Of a stretch of DNA of 64,000 bases, positions 7,574 to 16,736 are shown piece after piece; the first letter of the stretch is position 1; each line of letters opens with the position of its first letter. The stretch is from Chelativorans xinjiangensis (GTDB taxonomy: Bacteria; Pseudomonadota; Alphaproteobacteria; Rhizobiales; Rhizobiaceae). Location of the stretch: assembly GCF_009812055.1 (NCBI RefSeq), contig NZ_WQNH01000013.1:32654-96653 (forward strand), read 5' to 3'. The notes under the pieces were generated by a model, which was given only the letters and a program-made list of their open reading frames with translations, was not told the origin of the DNA and ran no database searches. Made by a program: the position numbers and the translations under genes.

Positions 7574-7943
7574 GATGCGGGGACAGGCGGGGTTTTGGGA
7601 CATTGACGAGCGTTATGTGCGGCTGAGCGAGGCCGGCGATCCACTGGAGAAGCTGAACGCGGTGGTGCCTTGGGAGGTTTCCGCAAGCCGTTGGCCAAGG
7701 CGCTGAAGCGCTCCGATGGCGCCAAAGGCGGCCGGCCGCCCTTTGATGCGGTGCTGATGTTCAAGGTCCTGGTTCTGCAGGCGCTTTACGGGCTGTCTGA
7801 CGACCAGGCCGAGTTCCATATCCAGGACCGGCTGTCCTTCATGCGCTTCCTCGGGCTGGGGCTCGGTGACAAGGTGCCGGATGCCAAGACGATCTGGCTG
7901 TTCCAGGAGCCTTACGCAGGCCCGCGCGGTGGAGAAGCCGAAC
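7574..7943 (+). pseudogene. IS5-family transposase N-terminal remnant, frameshifted
   Basis: ATG at 7574 opens MRGQAGFWDIDERYVRL, the usual start of this IS5 subgroup. After the codons for VVPWEV one T is missing (near 7678), and the frame continues as FRKPLAKALKRSDGAKGG, then FDAVLMFKVLVLQALYGLSDDQAEF and GLGLGDKVPDAKTIWLF. A second frame change follows near 7905, and similarity ends by about 7943, inside the ornithine-cyclodeaminase-like pseudogene. It appears to have truncated that gene's 3' end. Confidence 0.75.
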
Positions 7944-8530
7944 GGCGTCCGCTGGTCCGGCCATGAACCAGGTCGTAAAGGTCCCCCATAACCGCGTCCG
8001 CGGCGATGACGCCGCTTGCAATGGGAATAGTCAGCTCGCCGATATGGTCGATCGTAGTCTCACGGCTATCCACATAAAGTGATCCGCTCGAGATCAAAGC
8101 ATCATCGGCCTCGCGCATATCGGACTTGTAGGCGCCAATCAGGTCCACATGCGTCCCTGGCTTGATCCAGGCACCCCGAAGGACCGGTTCACGTGCCATA
8201 GTAGCGCTGGTGATGATGTCTGCCTCGGTCACGGCCGTCGCTAGATCGGAAACAGCAGCGACCGAGAAGGGTTCGGCCTCAAACTCGCGCGCAAGGGCCG
8301 TGGACTGTTCTGCCCGTCGCGCCCAGATGGACGCTCCAGCCCCGGGAAAAGCGCCCGATAGGCTTTGACGAGGCTCCAGGCGACCGTTCCAGCGCCGACG
8401 ATCAGACGCCGAGAAAAATGTCCGCGACTTGGGCTTTCGGCCGGAGATGTCCAACTCTCAATGCCTCGACCGCCTCGGTCCAGGACAGATTACCGATCGT
8501 GTCGTCGTATGAGATCAGTTGGGCGTGCAA
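7944..8530 (-). pseudogene. Ornithine cyclodeaminase / mu-crystallin family pseudogene
   Basis: A TTG at 8530, after AGAGGAAA, opens AQLISYDDTIGNLSWTEAVE, the family's N-terminus. After about 40 codons the sequence jumps to LIVGAGTVAWSLVKAYRALF, so roughly 80 residues are missing. One base is then lost before SIWARRAEQSTALA. The rest (ADIITSATMAREPVLRG, VDLIGAYKSDMREADD, GRTSGRRSA) is good family sequence, cut off by the IS5 fragment. Intact members include pyrroline-2-carboxylate reductases of 3-hydroxyproline catabolism, which would suit the neighbours, but this copy must be inactive. Confidence 0.8.
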
Positions 8531-8564
8531 TGGCGTTTCCTCTGGAATAGTTTGCACGGTCGGT

Positions 8565-9257
8565 TCAGGCCACCGTATGCAGGCTTGCGCCCCTCTCTTG
8601 CGGTCTGAATTTTAGTCGCGCGTGGAAGCGGTCCACTTCGCTCTGTGTGGGTGGCCGACCCGTGTAGATCTCGACATATCGCTGAACACGCGACATCCGC
8701 GTGGCAACGCTTTCCTGCACCTGCATCGAGATGTAACCAATCTGGACGAGATAGACCGTGCGCGCACGGACGTCAGCATCGTCACTGGCGAAACCAAACC
8801 TGACGAACATGTCTCGTATCGCCGCGAGGCGACGCTCATCCATCAGGTTAACGCGCGCCATCACGGAGTCAGATTGGTGGGCCCAACCACGTACTGCGAA
8901 ATCCAATTGCGGTTCGAACACTTCTTCATCATAAAATACTGTGATGAGGTTCAACACGGCTTCCGTAATTGTTTCGGCATACGATTCGCAGGCCGCCACG
9001 AAGGCACCGGTATTCTTCGTTTCCCACTCTTCGAGAAGAGCATCGAGAAGAGCATTCCTGTCCTTGAAGAACCAATAGAAGCTGGTGCGCGAAATTTTCA
9101 GGCTGTTCGCTAGCGGCTGGATTTTCACGGCGTCGAGCCCAGTTTCGAGGAACGCCCGCTTCGCAGCCTGCAGCCAGACATCGCGCGACCCGCGCCAACC
9201 AGACGATTTTTCGGTTTCCCCGGTGATTTCGCTTTTCCTGTCCATTGGCGGAATCAT
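8565..9257 (-). CDS. TetR-family regulator
   Basis: About 230 aa from ATG at 9257; ATG at 9245 is equally possible because neither has a strong Shine-Dalgarno site. The N-terminal helix-turn-helix reads AAKRAFLETGLDAVKIQPLA followed by LKISRTSFYWFFKDRNALLD, the TetR pattern. The C-terminal ~140 residues are a divergent ligand domain. It is divergent from the StcD-like demethylase gene with ~105 bp between, so it probably controls that gene and itself. The effector, perhaps a proline betaine derivative, is not visible from sequence. Confidence 0.85.
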   Translation of the reverse strand: MIPPMDRKSEITGETEKSSGWRGSRDVWLQAAKRAFLETGLDAVKIQPLANSLKISRTSFYWFFKDRNALLDALLEEWETKNTGAFVAACESYAETITEAVLNLITVFYDEEVFEPQLDFAVRGWAHQSDSVMARVNLMDERRLAAIRDMFVRFGFASDDADVRARTVYLVQIGYISMQVQESVATRMSRVQRYVEIYTGRPPTQSEVDRFHARLKFRPQERGASLHTVA

Positions 9258-9362
9258 ACCAGCCGATCGTCCGCGCGGCAAACAAAATATACACTTATGA
9301 ACTTTGAATTGACATAGATGAACATTCCGTGGAATCATCCCTCAGTGTTTGGGAGACGAACC

Positions 9363-11399
9363 ATGTCGCACGATCCTCTTCTTCAGCCTTACGAACTAAA
9401 GCATCTGAGGCTGAAGAACCGGCTGATGATCACCAGTCACGAGCCAGCCTATCCCGAGGACGGCATGCCCAAGGAACGGTACCGCGCCTACCATGCGGAG
9501 CGGGCACGGGCCGGTGTGGCACTGACGATGACCGCAGGCTCCGCCTCGGTCGCGCGCGACAGTCCGCCTGTGTTCAACAATATTCTGGCCTGGAAGGACG
9601 AGGTCGTCGGCTGGATGAGACAGCTGACCGACGAGTGTCATGAGCATGATTGCGCAGTCATGATCCAGCTCACGCATCTCGGCCGCCGCACCCGCTGGGA
9701 CAAGGCTGACTGGCTGCCGGTGGTCTCCGCCAGCCATGAACGCGAACCCTCGCACAAGGCTTTCCCGAAAAAGGCCGAGGACTGGGACATCGCCCGCATT
9801 ATTGAGGATTACGCCAATGCGGCGGAGCGGATGAAGGCGGCGGGGCTCGACGGCATCGAGCTGCAGGCCTACGGCCATCTGATGGACCAGTTCTGGTCGC
9901 CGCTGACGAACGATCTTGACGCCCCCTACGGCGGCAATCTCGACAATCGCCTGCGTTTCACCTTCGACACGCTGAAAGCCATTCGCGAGCGGGTGGGGCC
10001 AGATTTCATCGTCGGCGTCCGTTACACGGGTGACGAGGATTTGCCGGGCGGTTTGACCAAAGAGGACGGGCTGGAAATCTCGCATCGGCTGAAAGCCTGC
10101 GGCATGGTGGACTTCCTGAACGTGATCAAGGGGCATATCGACACGGATGCGGGGCTGACCGACGTGATCCCGGTTCAGGGCATGCGCAGCGCCCCGCACC
10201 TGGATTTTGCCGGAGAGATCCGAGCCGCGACCAACTTCCCCACTTTTCATGCTGCCAAGATTCAGGATGTCGCGACGGCCCGCCACGCGATCGCCAGCGG
10301 CAAGCTCGACATGGTCGGCATGACCCGCGCGCATATGGCCGACCCGCATATAGTCGCCAAGATCATACGCGGCGAGGAAGAGCGCATCCGCCCCTGCGTC
10401 GGTGCCAATTACTGCCTCGACCGGATCTACCAGGGCGGCGCGGCGCTCTGCCTGCACAACCCGGCGACGGGGCGCGAGCTGGAGCAGCCGCATGAGGTCG
10501 CCAAGGCCGACACCAAACGGCGCGTGGTGATCGTCGGCGCCGGACCCGCCGGGTTGGAGGCCGCCCGTGTCGCCGCGGAACGCGGCCACGAGGTGATCGT
10601 ACATGAGGCGGCGAACGATCCGGGTGGGCAGATCCGCCTGACCGCCCAGACCGAGCGCCGGGCCGAGATGATGCAGATCATCCAGTGGCGCTTTGCCGAA
10701 TGCGAGCGAATGGGCGTCACTTTCCACTTCAACAACTTCGCCGATGACGAGACCGTACTGGCAGACAAGCCGGACGTCGTTATCGTGGCTACCGGAGGTC
10801 TTCCCCATACCGACGTGCTAGAAGAAGGCAACGAGTTGGTCGTATCGGCCTGGGACATCCTCTCTGGCGATGCTCGGCCAGGGCAGAATGTGCTGATCTA
10901 CGACGATGCGGGCGACTACGCCGCGCTTCAGGCGGCCGAGAAGATCGCTGGAACAGGCGCAAAGGTCGAGATCATGACGCGTGACCGCAGCTTCGCACCC
11001 GAGGTCATGGCCATGTCGCTCACGCCGTCGATGCGCGAGCTCCAGAAGCAGGACGTGACTTTTACCGTGACCTGGAAGCTCGATGCGGTGCGGCGCGATG
11101 GTAATGGCCTGTTGGCCACTATCGGCAGCGATTATGGCGGTGTCACCCGCGAACGGCGAGTGGATCAGGTTGTCGTCAACCACGGCACCCGGCCGCTGGA
11201 CGATATCTATTTCGACCTCCGCCCCGGTTCCATAAACCGCGGCGAGGTGGACTACGAGGCGCTCATAGAGGGCCGCCCGCAGACGGTCAATAATAACCCC
11301 GACGGCAGATATCAGCTCTTCCGCATCGGCGATGCCGTGGCTGCCCGAAATACCCATGCCGCGATCTACGACGCCCTGCGGTTGATGAAGGTTATCTGA
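9363..11399 (+). CDS. StcD-like N-methylproline demethylase (NADH:flavin oxidoreductase / TMADH family)
   Basis: 678 aa from ATG at 9363 with GGGAGACGAACC upstream; an upstream in-frame ATG at 9318 lacks a ribosome site. Residues ~1-370 form the FMN TIM barrel of the old-yellow-enzyme/trimethylamine-dehydrogenase family. A Cys motif CVGANYC followed by LCLHNP should hold an iron-sulfur cluster, but the usual second Cys of CxxC is Ala. Residues ~385 onward carry two dinucleotide folds ([19 protein letters not shown]). Length and layout fit stachydrine-pathway StcD, which removes the methyl from N-methylproline. It precedes the proline-racemase-like gene by 1 nt. Other methylamines are possible. 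Confidence 0.7.
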   Translation: MSHDPLLQPYELKHLRLKNRLMITSHEPAYPEDGMPKERYRAYHAERARAGVALTMTAGSASVARDSPPVFNNILAWKDEVVGWMRQLTDECHEHDCAVMIQLTHLGRRTRWDKADWLPVVSASHEREPSHKAFPKKAEDWDIARIIEDYANAAERMKAAGLDGIELQAYGHLMDQFWSPLTNDLDAPYGGNLDNRLRFTFDTLKAIRERVGPDFIVGVRYTGDEDLPGGLTKEDGLEISHRLKACGMVDFLNVIKGHIDTDAGLTDVIPVQGMRSAPHLDFAGEIRAATNFPTFHAAKIQDVATARHAIASGKLDMVGMTRAHMADPHIVAKIIRGEEERIRPCVGANYCLDRIYQGGAALCLHNPATGRELEQPHEVAKADTKRRVVIVGAGPAGLEAARVAAERGHEVIVHEAANDPGGQIRLTAQTERRAEMMQIIQWRFAECERMGVTFHFNNFADDETVLADKPDVVIVATGGLPHTDVLEEGNELVVSAWDILSGDARPGQNVLIYDDAGDYAALQAAEKIAGTGAKVEIMTRDRSFAPEVMAMSLTPSMRELQKQDVTFTVTWKLDAVRRDGNGLLATIGSDYGGVTRERRVDQVVVNHGTRPLDDIYFDLRPGSINRGEVDYEALIEGRPQTVNNNPDGRYQLFRIGDAVAARNTHAAIYDALRLMKVI

Positions 11400-11400
11400 C

Positions 11401-12429
11401 ATGCGTTCATCCAAAACCATTCACGTGATCTCCGCCCATGCCGAGGGCGAGGTCGGCGATGTGATCGTCGGTGGCGTTCTGCCTCCCCCGGGCGACACGA
11501 TCTGGGAGCAGAGTCGGTGGATCGCGCAGGACGGGACTCTCCGAAATTTCGTCCTGAACGAGCCGCGCGGCGGCGTCTTCCGGCATGTGAACCTGCTGGT
11601 GCCCCCCAAGCACCCGGAGGCACAGGCGGCGTGGATCATCATGGAGCCGGAGGATACGCCGCCGATGTCCGGCTCCAATTCCATCTGCGTTTCAACCGTG
11701 CTGCTCGATGCCGGCCTCGTGCCAATGACAGAACCGGAGACACATCTGGTACTCGAAGCGCCGGGTGGCCTTGTCCACGTGCGGGCGGAATGCCGCAACG
11801 GAAAGGCCGAGCGCATCTTTGTCCAGAACGTGCCCTCTTTTGCCTCCCGCCTTGACGAGTCGCTCGAGGTCGAAGGCCTCGGCTCGCTGTCCGTCGACAC
11901 CGCCTATGGCGGCGATAGCTTCGTGATCGTGGACGCCGCGGCAATGGGGTTCTCGCTAAACGAGAGCGAGGCGCATGACATCGCCAGGCTCGGTGTAAAG
12001 ATCACGAACACCGCCAACGCACAACTGGGCTTCGAGCATCCCGAGAACCCGGACTGGCGGCACTTTTCCTTCTGTCTCTTCGCTGGGCCGCTTTCAGAGG
12101 GACCGCAGGGCTTCGAGGCTGGCGCCGCCGTCGCCATCCAGCCAGGGAAGGTTGACCGCTCCCCCACCGGCACGGCCCTTTCAGCCCGCATGGCGGTGTT
12201 GCACGCGCGCGGCCTGATGAAGACGGGGGACCGCCTCACGACTCGCTCGCTCATCGGTTCAACCTTCTCTGGTCAGATACTTAGCGAAACGACCGTTGCC
12301 GGCCGCCCGGCCATCCGCCCAGAGATATCCGGCCGCGGCTGGATCACCGGCATCCACCAGCACATGCTCGATCCCTCCGACCCTTGGCCGGAAGGATACA
12401 GGCTCTCCGACACCTGGGGCGCTCGTTGA
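11401..12429 (+). CDS. Proline racemase superfamily protein (4-hydroxyproline epimerase or 3-hydroxyproline dehydratase type)
   Basis: 342 aa. The two active-site segments are recognisable, but both catalytic cysteines are replaced: [10 protein letters not shown] has Ser90 where racemases have Cys, and [12 protein letters not shown] has Thr256 where they have the second Cys. A Thr at the second site is known in trans-3-hydroxy-L-proline dehydratases; Ser at the first site is known in some epimerases. The Ser/Thr pair leaves the reaction open. It directly follows the StcD-like gene and is likely co-transcribed, so a cyclic imino acid released by demethylation is the expected substrate. Confidence 0.8.
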   Translation: MRSSKTIHVISAHAEGEVGDVIVGGVLPPPGDTIWEQSRWIAQDGTLRNFVLNEPRGGVFRHVNLLVPPKHPEAQAAWIIMEPEDTPPMSGSNSICVSTVLLDAGLVPMTEPETHLVLEAPGGLVHVRAECRNGKAERIFVQNVPSFASRLDESLEVEGLGSLSVDTAYGGDSFVIVDAAAMGFSLNESEAHDIARLGVKITNTANAQLGFEHPENPDWRHFSFCLFAGPLSEGPQGFEAGAAVAIQPGKVDRSPTGTALSARMAVLHARGLMKTGDRLTTRSLIGSTFSGQILSETTVAGRPAIRPEISGRGWITGIHQHMLDPSDPWPEGYRLSDTWGAR

Positions 12430-12574
12430 CGCAATGGGGCAAACAGGCACCAGGCATGGAGACAAAAGCTTGCTGGTTGCATCGACAGCGAAGCATGGCT
12501 ATCCGCTAATGCTGCCCGCGGGCTGAGGCGCCTCATCAGAACGTTCAGTGATACGTTGGACCATCTACCTGCGC

Positions 12575-13543
12575 TTACCCCGTGAGTGAGCGCCGGGGGA
12601 CGTTTTGCGTTGTGCCCACAAGACCAGACAAGACGAATTCGATAAACTGAAGGACATGGGGCTTTCCCAGCGATGCGGAGTTCAGCTTGAGGTAATAGCC
12701 CCGATCCACCTGAAGCGGGGTGTCAAAGAGGCGGCAGAGCCTCCCCGCCTCGAGTTCAGCTTTGACAAGGTGATGCCAGCCGAGAATGACCCCCTCCCCA
12801 CCTACAGCAGCCTCCAGTAGCAGTGGATAATTGTTGCTGACCAGGGAAGGTACGAACGGCGGAATTGCAATACCCATCGCACGAAACCAGTCCTCCCAGG
12901 TGACTGCTTGCCAGCCGATTGCATTGGCGGACCAATGTGTGCGATGCAATTCAAGCAGTTGTGCATGCTCAAGGCTGTTCGGATCATCGAACGGGCCATG
13001 CTTTTTCAAATATTCAGGACTGCACATCGGCTCGACCGTTTCCGGGAAGAGATAGTAAAGCCTTTCGCCCACATCGCAGCGCTCATTGCCACAGATCACG
13101 GATACGTCGACCTCGTCGAAGTTCCGCAGTGCGTCGTCCTCGTCCGAGGCCAACAGCACGAACCTCACCTCCGGGTTGTCAGCCCGAAACCGGTCAACAA
13201 AGGGCTTCAGCCAGCAAGCGACAGCCGCGTTGGTGCCTGAGCAGGTAATCACTGCGACGTCGGACGGCGCCAAGATCGCCTCAACCCCGTCGCAGATATT
13301 GTCAAGCCCCTGACTAACGGCCTTCAGCAAGCTTTTACCCACGGGCGTCAGTTCGAGACTATTGTGTTTGCGTACGAAAAGCGTGGCGCCAAGAGCTTTC
13401 TCAAGGCCCCGAATCTGCTGACTGATCGCCGCCTGCGTGACATTGAGCTCAGTGCCTGCCATGGTAAAGCTCAGATGCTTCGCCGCCACTTCAAAAGTGG
13501 CGAACGATCCGAGCGACGGAAGGTATCGGCGTTTGGGCAGCAT
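12575..13543 (-). CDS. LysR-family regulator, GcvA-like
   Basis: 322 aa. The N-terminal winged helix reads LPSLGSFATFEVAAKHLSFT and GTELNVTQAAISQQIRGLEK, typical of the GcvA subgroup. Residues ~95-300 form the periplasmic-binding-like effector domain. It is transcribed in the same direction as, and about 100 nt after, the FAD oxidase gene, so it may be read from the end of that operon or from its own promoter. A small dyad CCTAG-A-CTAGG lies just before its start. It is a candidate regulator of the hydroxyproline-type genes around it. Confidence 0.88.
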   Translation of the reverse strand: MLPKRRYLPSLGSFATFEVAAKHLSFTMAGTELNVTQAAISQQIRGLEKALGATLFVRKHNSLELTPVGKSLLKAVSQGLDNICDGVEAILAPSDVAVITCSGTNAAVACWLKPFVDRFRADNPEVRFVLLASDEDDALRNFDEVDVSVICGNERCDVGERLYYLFPETVEPMCSPEYLKKHGPFDDPNSLEHAQLLELHRTHWSANAIGWQAVTWEDWFRAMGIAIPPFVPSLVSNNYPLLLEAAVGGEGVILGWHHLVKAELEAGRLCRLFDTPLQVDRGYYLKLNSASLGKPHVLQFIEFVLSGLVGTTQNVPRRSLTG

Positions 13544-13642
13544 GCCCTAGACTAGGCGTTCTTGCTGAATGCACAAGCACGTCTGAACTGCTGCCAAACG
13601 CAACTGCTGCGGCGATGTCGCAACGTACAGCAGTTGATTGCG

Positions 13643-14989
13643 TCATTCGTGTCTCGCCCGCCATCCCTTCCAGTTCAGATATGCCGTCGCGCCCAACTTC
13701 GCCAACGGGGCAGGCGGGAGGAGGTACGGTTTCGCTTGTTGCGCAAAGAATTCCGTGATGGCGGAACTTTTCCCGCTGGCGCACTCTGCTGCGGCGATAC
13801 CAGTTAGCGTCCCACGAGTTGTTCCCAGGCCATTCTGGCAACAGGCAGCAAACACGCCATTGTCGATCTCACCCGTCACGGATACGCCATTCCGAGACAA
13901 GCACAAAGGGCCCGACCAAATGTACTCCATCTTGACGTCACGGAGTTGCGGGAAGCGTTCATCGAATTTTCTGCGCATAATCTTCGCCGCGCGACGCATC
14001 TTGTATTCGGTGCTTTCCATACTCGGGCAGAATTCGGCGCAGGATCGGACGGCAATTCGATTGCCGCCCTGCCCCGTGTCGATCCGACGGACCGTCGTTC
14101 CCATCGGATCAGACGGAGTGATGCCCCATCTCGGCTGCCCGCCGAGGCGGCGCAGTACGTCACCAGTCAGTTCTTCGGTCATACTGGCGAAGAGGAAAAT
14201 GTGCATGAGACGGCCGCGCGCGATGCCGAAACTCTCGATCTGGCCGTTATTGGCAAGGATGATCTTGCCGGTCGACACGGCTCCACCGGAGGTTTCCACG
14301 CGCCAGCCAGCGCCTTGCCGGCGGAAGGCGGTAACCGGGCTGTTCTCATGGACGACGACCTCTCGGGACAGGCCACGAGCCAGTCCGCGAACGTATCCGG
14401 CGGGCTGGAGCATGACGGTCCCCGGCGTATAGAGGCCCGACACATAGTATCGGCTGCCCGTCAGCTCGAACATTGCCTGTTGGTCCAGCATCTCGTGGCA
14501 CTCGCCCAGGACCTGCAAATGAGCGCCATAGGATTTGTTCTGCGCGTGGCTGGACGCCGTCGCTGCACCGTTGATCTTGCCTGTCTGATCGAAATAGTTG
14601 GCATCTATCCCATAGTCTTGCACCGCCTCACGGGCGAACGAGATCGCCAACCGGTTCAGAGCGATCAGGCTTCGATCTAGGCCGTCGTTCGCACCGGCAT
14701 AATTTTCCGATGCCAGGTTATGGGGCAAGTCGATCATGAACCCGGAATTGCGCCCGGTACCCCCTTCGCCTACGCGGGCAGCATCGAGCACGACAACCTT
14801 TGCCCCCGGGTTCAATTGAACAAGGCGCCGCGCCGCAGACAATCCCGCAAAGCCTGCCCCGATCACGGTAAAGTCGGCCGTCACATTGCCTTGCAGTGGC
14901 TGGGCTGCGGGGACCGTGCCGAGAATTGCGCTCCAGGCTGCCTGCCCGGCAAATTTGGGCGGCCTCTTCGCCACGTATTGGCGCTGCAT
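13643..14989 (-). CDS. FAD-dependent amine/imino-acid oxidase (DadA/PuuB-like)
   Basis: 448 aa from ATG at 14989, whose A overlaps the stop of the preceding mini-ProC frame (TAATG), so translation is coupled. The FAD fold reads FTVIGAGFAGLSAARRL (residues ~40-56) with downstream GTGRNSGFMIDLPHN. The C-terminus has NGLGTTRGTLTG, the family's second flavin contact. Relatives oxidise gamma-glutamylputrescine, D-amino acids or cis-4-hydroxy-D-proline. With an aldehyde dehydrogenase and a DHDPS-family gene upstream, D-hydroxyproline oxidation is attractive. A PuuB/PuuC-style polyamine route is the alternative. Confidence 0.8.
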   Translation of the reverse strand: MQRQYVAKRPPKFAGQAAWSAILGTVPAAQPLQGNVTADFTVIGAGFAGLSAARRLVQLNPGAKVVVLDAARVGEGGTGRNSGFMIDLPHNLASENYAGANDGLDRSLIALNRLAISFAREAVQDYGIDANYFDQTGKINGAATASSHAQNKSYGAHLQVLGECHEMLDQQAMFELTGSRYYVSGLYTPGTVMLQPAGYVRGLARGLSREVVVHENSPVTAFRRQGAGWRVETSGGAVSTGKIILANNGQIESFGIARGRLMHIFLFASMTEELTGDVLRRLGGQPRWGITPSDPMGTTVRRIDTGQGGNRIAVRSCAEFCPSMESTEYKMRRAAKIMRRKFDERFPQLRDVKMEYIWSGPLCLSRNGVSVTGEIDNGVFAACCQNGLGTTRGTLTGIAAAECASGKSSAITEFFAQQAKPYLLPPAPLAKLGATAYLNWKGWRARHE

Positions 14990-15225
14990 TATTGTTCTTT
15001 CGGAGGTAATCGAAGTCTTTCCTGAAGGCCGTCGATGGCGGCAAGCGTTCCGTTTTCCGCCAGTGCCCTGCTCAAAGCCTGGTTTAGCCCAGGAAACTTC
15101 CTCTGCAGTTCTGCCGAAGCCCGCTCGTTGCCGAGAGGGGCGACAATGTCGCGCCCTGCCCCGGCGATGGTTTGAACCATCGCCGAGGCGATCTCTCCGG
15201 TACCAAGGAAACCGATCCGCGCCAT
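14989..15225 (-). pseudogene. Mini ProC-like reductase, internal deletion
   Basis: 78 codons, open and overlapping its neighbours by one base at both ends. Residues 1-46 are the start of a pyrroline-5-carboxylate-reductase-like NAD(P) fold (MARIGFLGTGEIASAMVQTI). From about residue 46 it jumps to what looks like the C-terminal helix of the same family (GLNQALSRALAENGTLAAID). Normal ProC-type proteins are about 260 aa, so about 180 residues are missing without loss of frame. The cofactor domain is incomplete, so reductase activity is very unlikely. It survives perhaps only as a translational coupler. Confidence 0.65.
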
Positions 15226-16733
15226 TACTCCACCTTGGAATCCGACGGATCGCTGAGGTCGATCCAGATAGTCTTGAGCTGGGTATATTGGTCGTGGGCG
15301 TGGATCGAGTTGTCGCGCCCGCCAAAGCCCGACTGCTTGTAACCACCAAAGGGCGTCGTGATGTCACCTTCGCCAAAGCTGTTGACAGTCACGGTTCCGG
15401 TGCGAAGGGCGCGCGCCCCGCGGATCGCCCGACGTGCGTTGGCGGTAAAGATCGAGGCCGCCAGACCGTATTCCGTGTCATTGGCCACCGTTATGGCTTC
15501 GTCAAAGCTCGACACGGTGATGACCGACAGGATCGGGCCGAAGATTTCTTCACGGGCCAGAGTTTCGTCGTTGCCGCCCACGTCGACGATCGTGGGCTCA
15601 ACGAAGGCGCCATCGATATCCTTGCCACCCAGGATGATCTGGCTTTTCTTGGCCAGCCCGAGATAGCTGCAGACCTTGTCGAAATGAGGCTTGGAAACCA
15701 AGGCACCAACCCGCACGGACGGATCCAGCGGTGAACCAACGTTCCACTGGCGGGCGACGGTTTTCACCCGCTCCAGAAGATCGTCCTTGATGTCCTTGTG
15801 GACAATCAGGCGCGATGCAGCAGAGCAGTTTTCGCCCATATTCCAGAAAGCGCCATTGACCACATGTTCGGCCACCGAGTCGAGATACTCCGCGTCATCC
15901 ATCACGATGCAGGGATTCTTGCCCCCCATCTCCAACACGACTTCCTTGAGATTGCTGTCCGCCGAATAGTGCAGGAACCGCCGCCCCGTCACCGTCGAAC
16001 CGGTGAAGGACACCATGTCCACATCCGCATGCTTGCCCAATGGCTCACCCACGGCGGAGCCGCTGCCGGTCACGATGTTCAGCACGCCCGCAGGAACGCC
16101 CGCCTCATGGGCCAGTTCGGCAATCCGAAGAGCGGTGAGGCTGGTTTCTCCTGCAGGCTTGATCACTAGCGAGCATCCTGCGGCCAGCGCGGGGCCGATT
16201 TTCCAAGCCATCATCAGAAGCGGGAAGTTCCACGGCAGGACAAGCCCGACGACGCCGACAGGTTCGCGCACAGCCATTGCGATATGATTGTCCGAAGCGG
16301 GGGCCACCTGATCATAGATCTTGTCGATCAGTTCCGCATGCCACTTGATGCAGTGGATGGTCTCGGGCACGTCCACGGTTTCGCAATCGTAGATCGTCTT
16401 TCCGCTGTCCAGACTTTCCATCACCGCCAACTCGTGGCGATTCCGGGTCATCAGCTTGCACAGCCGGATTAGCACATCCTTGCGTTCGGAGGGATGCAGT
16501 CTCGACCAGCGGCCATCGTCAAACGCTTCACGCGCCTTGGAAACAGCAACGTCCACATCCTGGGCATCGCAGGCCGCCACATCCGCAAGCTTCACGCCGG
16601 TCGCCGGGTTCACGGTCTCGAAGGTCTTGCCGGATTTCGCCGGACGGAAGCTGCCATCGATGAACGCGTTCACCGGCAGGGACAGGTTGGCCGCAATAGC
16701 CTCGTATTCTTCGCGGGTCAGAAGCTCGCTCAT
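15225..16733 (-). CDS. NAD(P)-dependent aldehyde dehydrogenase (PuuC / alpha-ketoglutaric semialdehyde dehydrogenase-like)
   Basis: 502 aa, full length for the family. Key residues are present: Asn169 in VLPWNFPL, Lys192 in VIKPAGETS, Glu268 in LEMGGKNP and the nucleophile Cys303 in GENCSAASR. Overall it resembles PuuC. In a hydroxyproline route the product of the DHDPS-family deaminase would be alpha-ketoglutaric semialdehyde, which this enzyme would oxidise to 2-oxoglutarate. It lies 3 nt after the DHDPS-family gene and 1 nt from the mini-ProC frame. The exact aldehyde cannot be read from sequence. Confidence 0.85.
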   Translation of the reverse strand: MSELLTREEYEAIAANLSLPVNAFIDGSFRPAKSGKTFETVNPATGVKLADVAACDAQDVDVAVSKAREAFDDGRWSRLHPSERKDVLIRLCKLMTRNRHELAVMESLDSGKTIYDCETVDVPETIHCIKWHAELIDKIYDQVAPASDNHIAMAVREPVGVVGLVLPWNFPLLMMAWKIGPALAAGCSLVIKPAGETSLTALRIAELAHEAGVPAGVLNIVTGSGSAVGEPLGKHADVDMVSFTGSTVTGRRFLHYSADSNLKEVVLEMGGKNPCIVMDDAEYLDSVAEHVVNGAFWNMGENCSAASRLIVHKDIKDDLLERVKTVARQWNVGSPLDPSVRVGALVSKPHFDKVCSYLGLAKKSQIILGGKDIDGAFVEPTIVDVGGNDETLAREEIFGPILSVITVSSFDEAITVANDTEYGLAASIFTANARRAIRGARALRTGTVTVNSFGEGDITTPFGGYKQSGFGGRDNSIHAHDQYTQLKTIWIDLSDPSDSKVE

Positions 16734-16736
16734 GGA

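Noticed and set aside
9396..10808. 470-codon minus-strand open frame
   Set aside because: Antisense shadow of the StcD-like gene; low-complexity, no motif.
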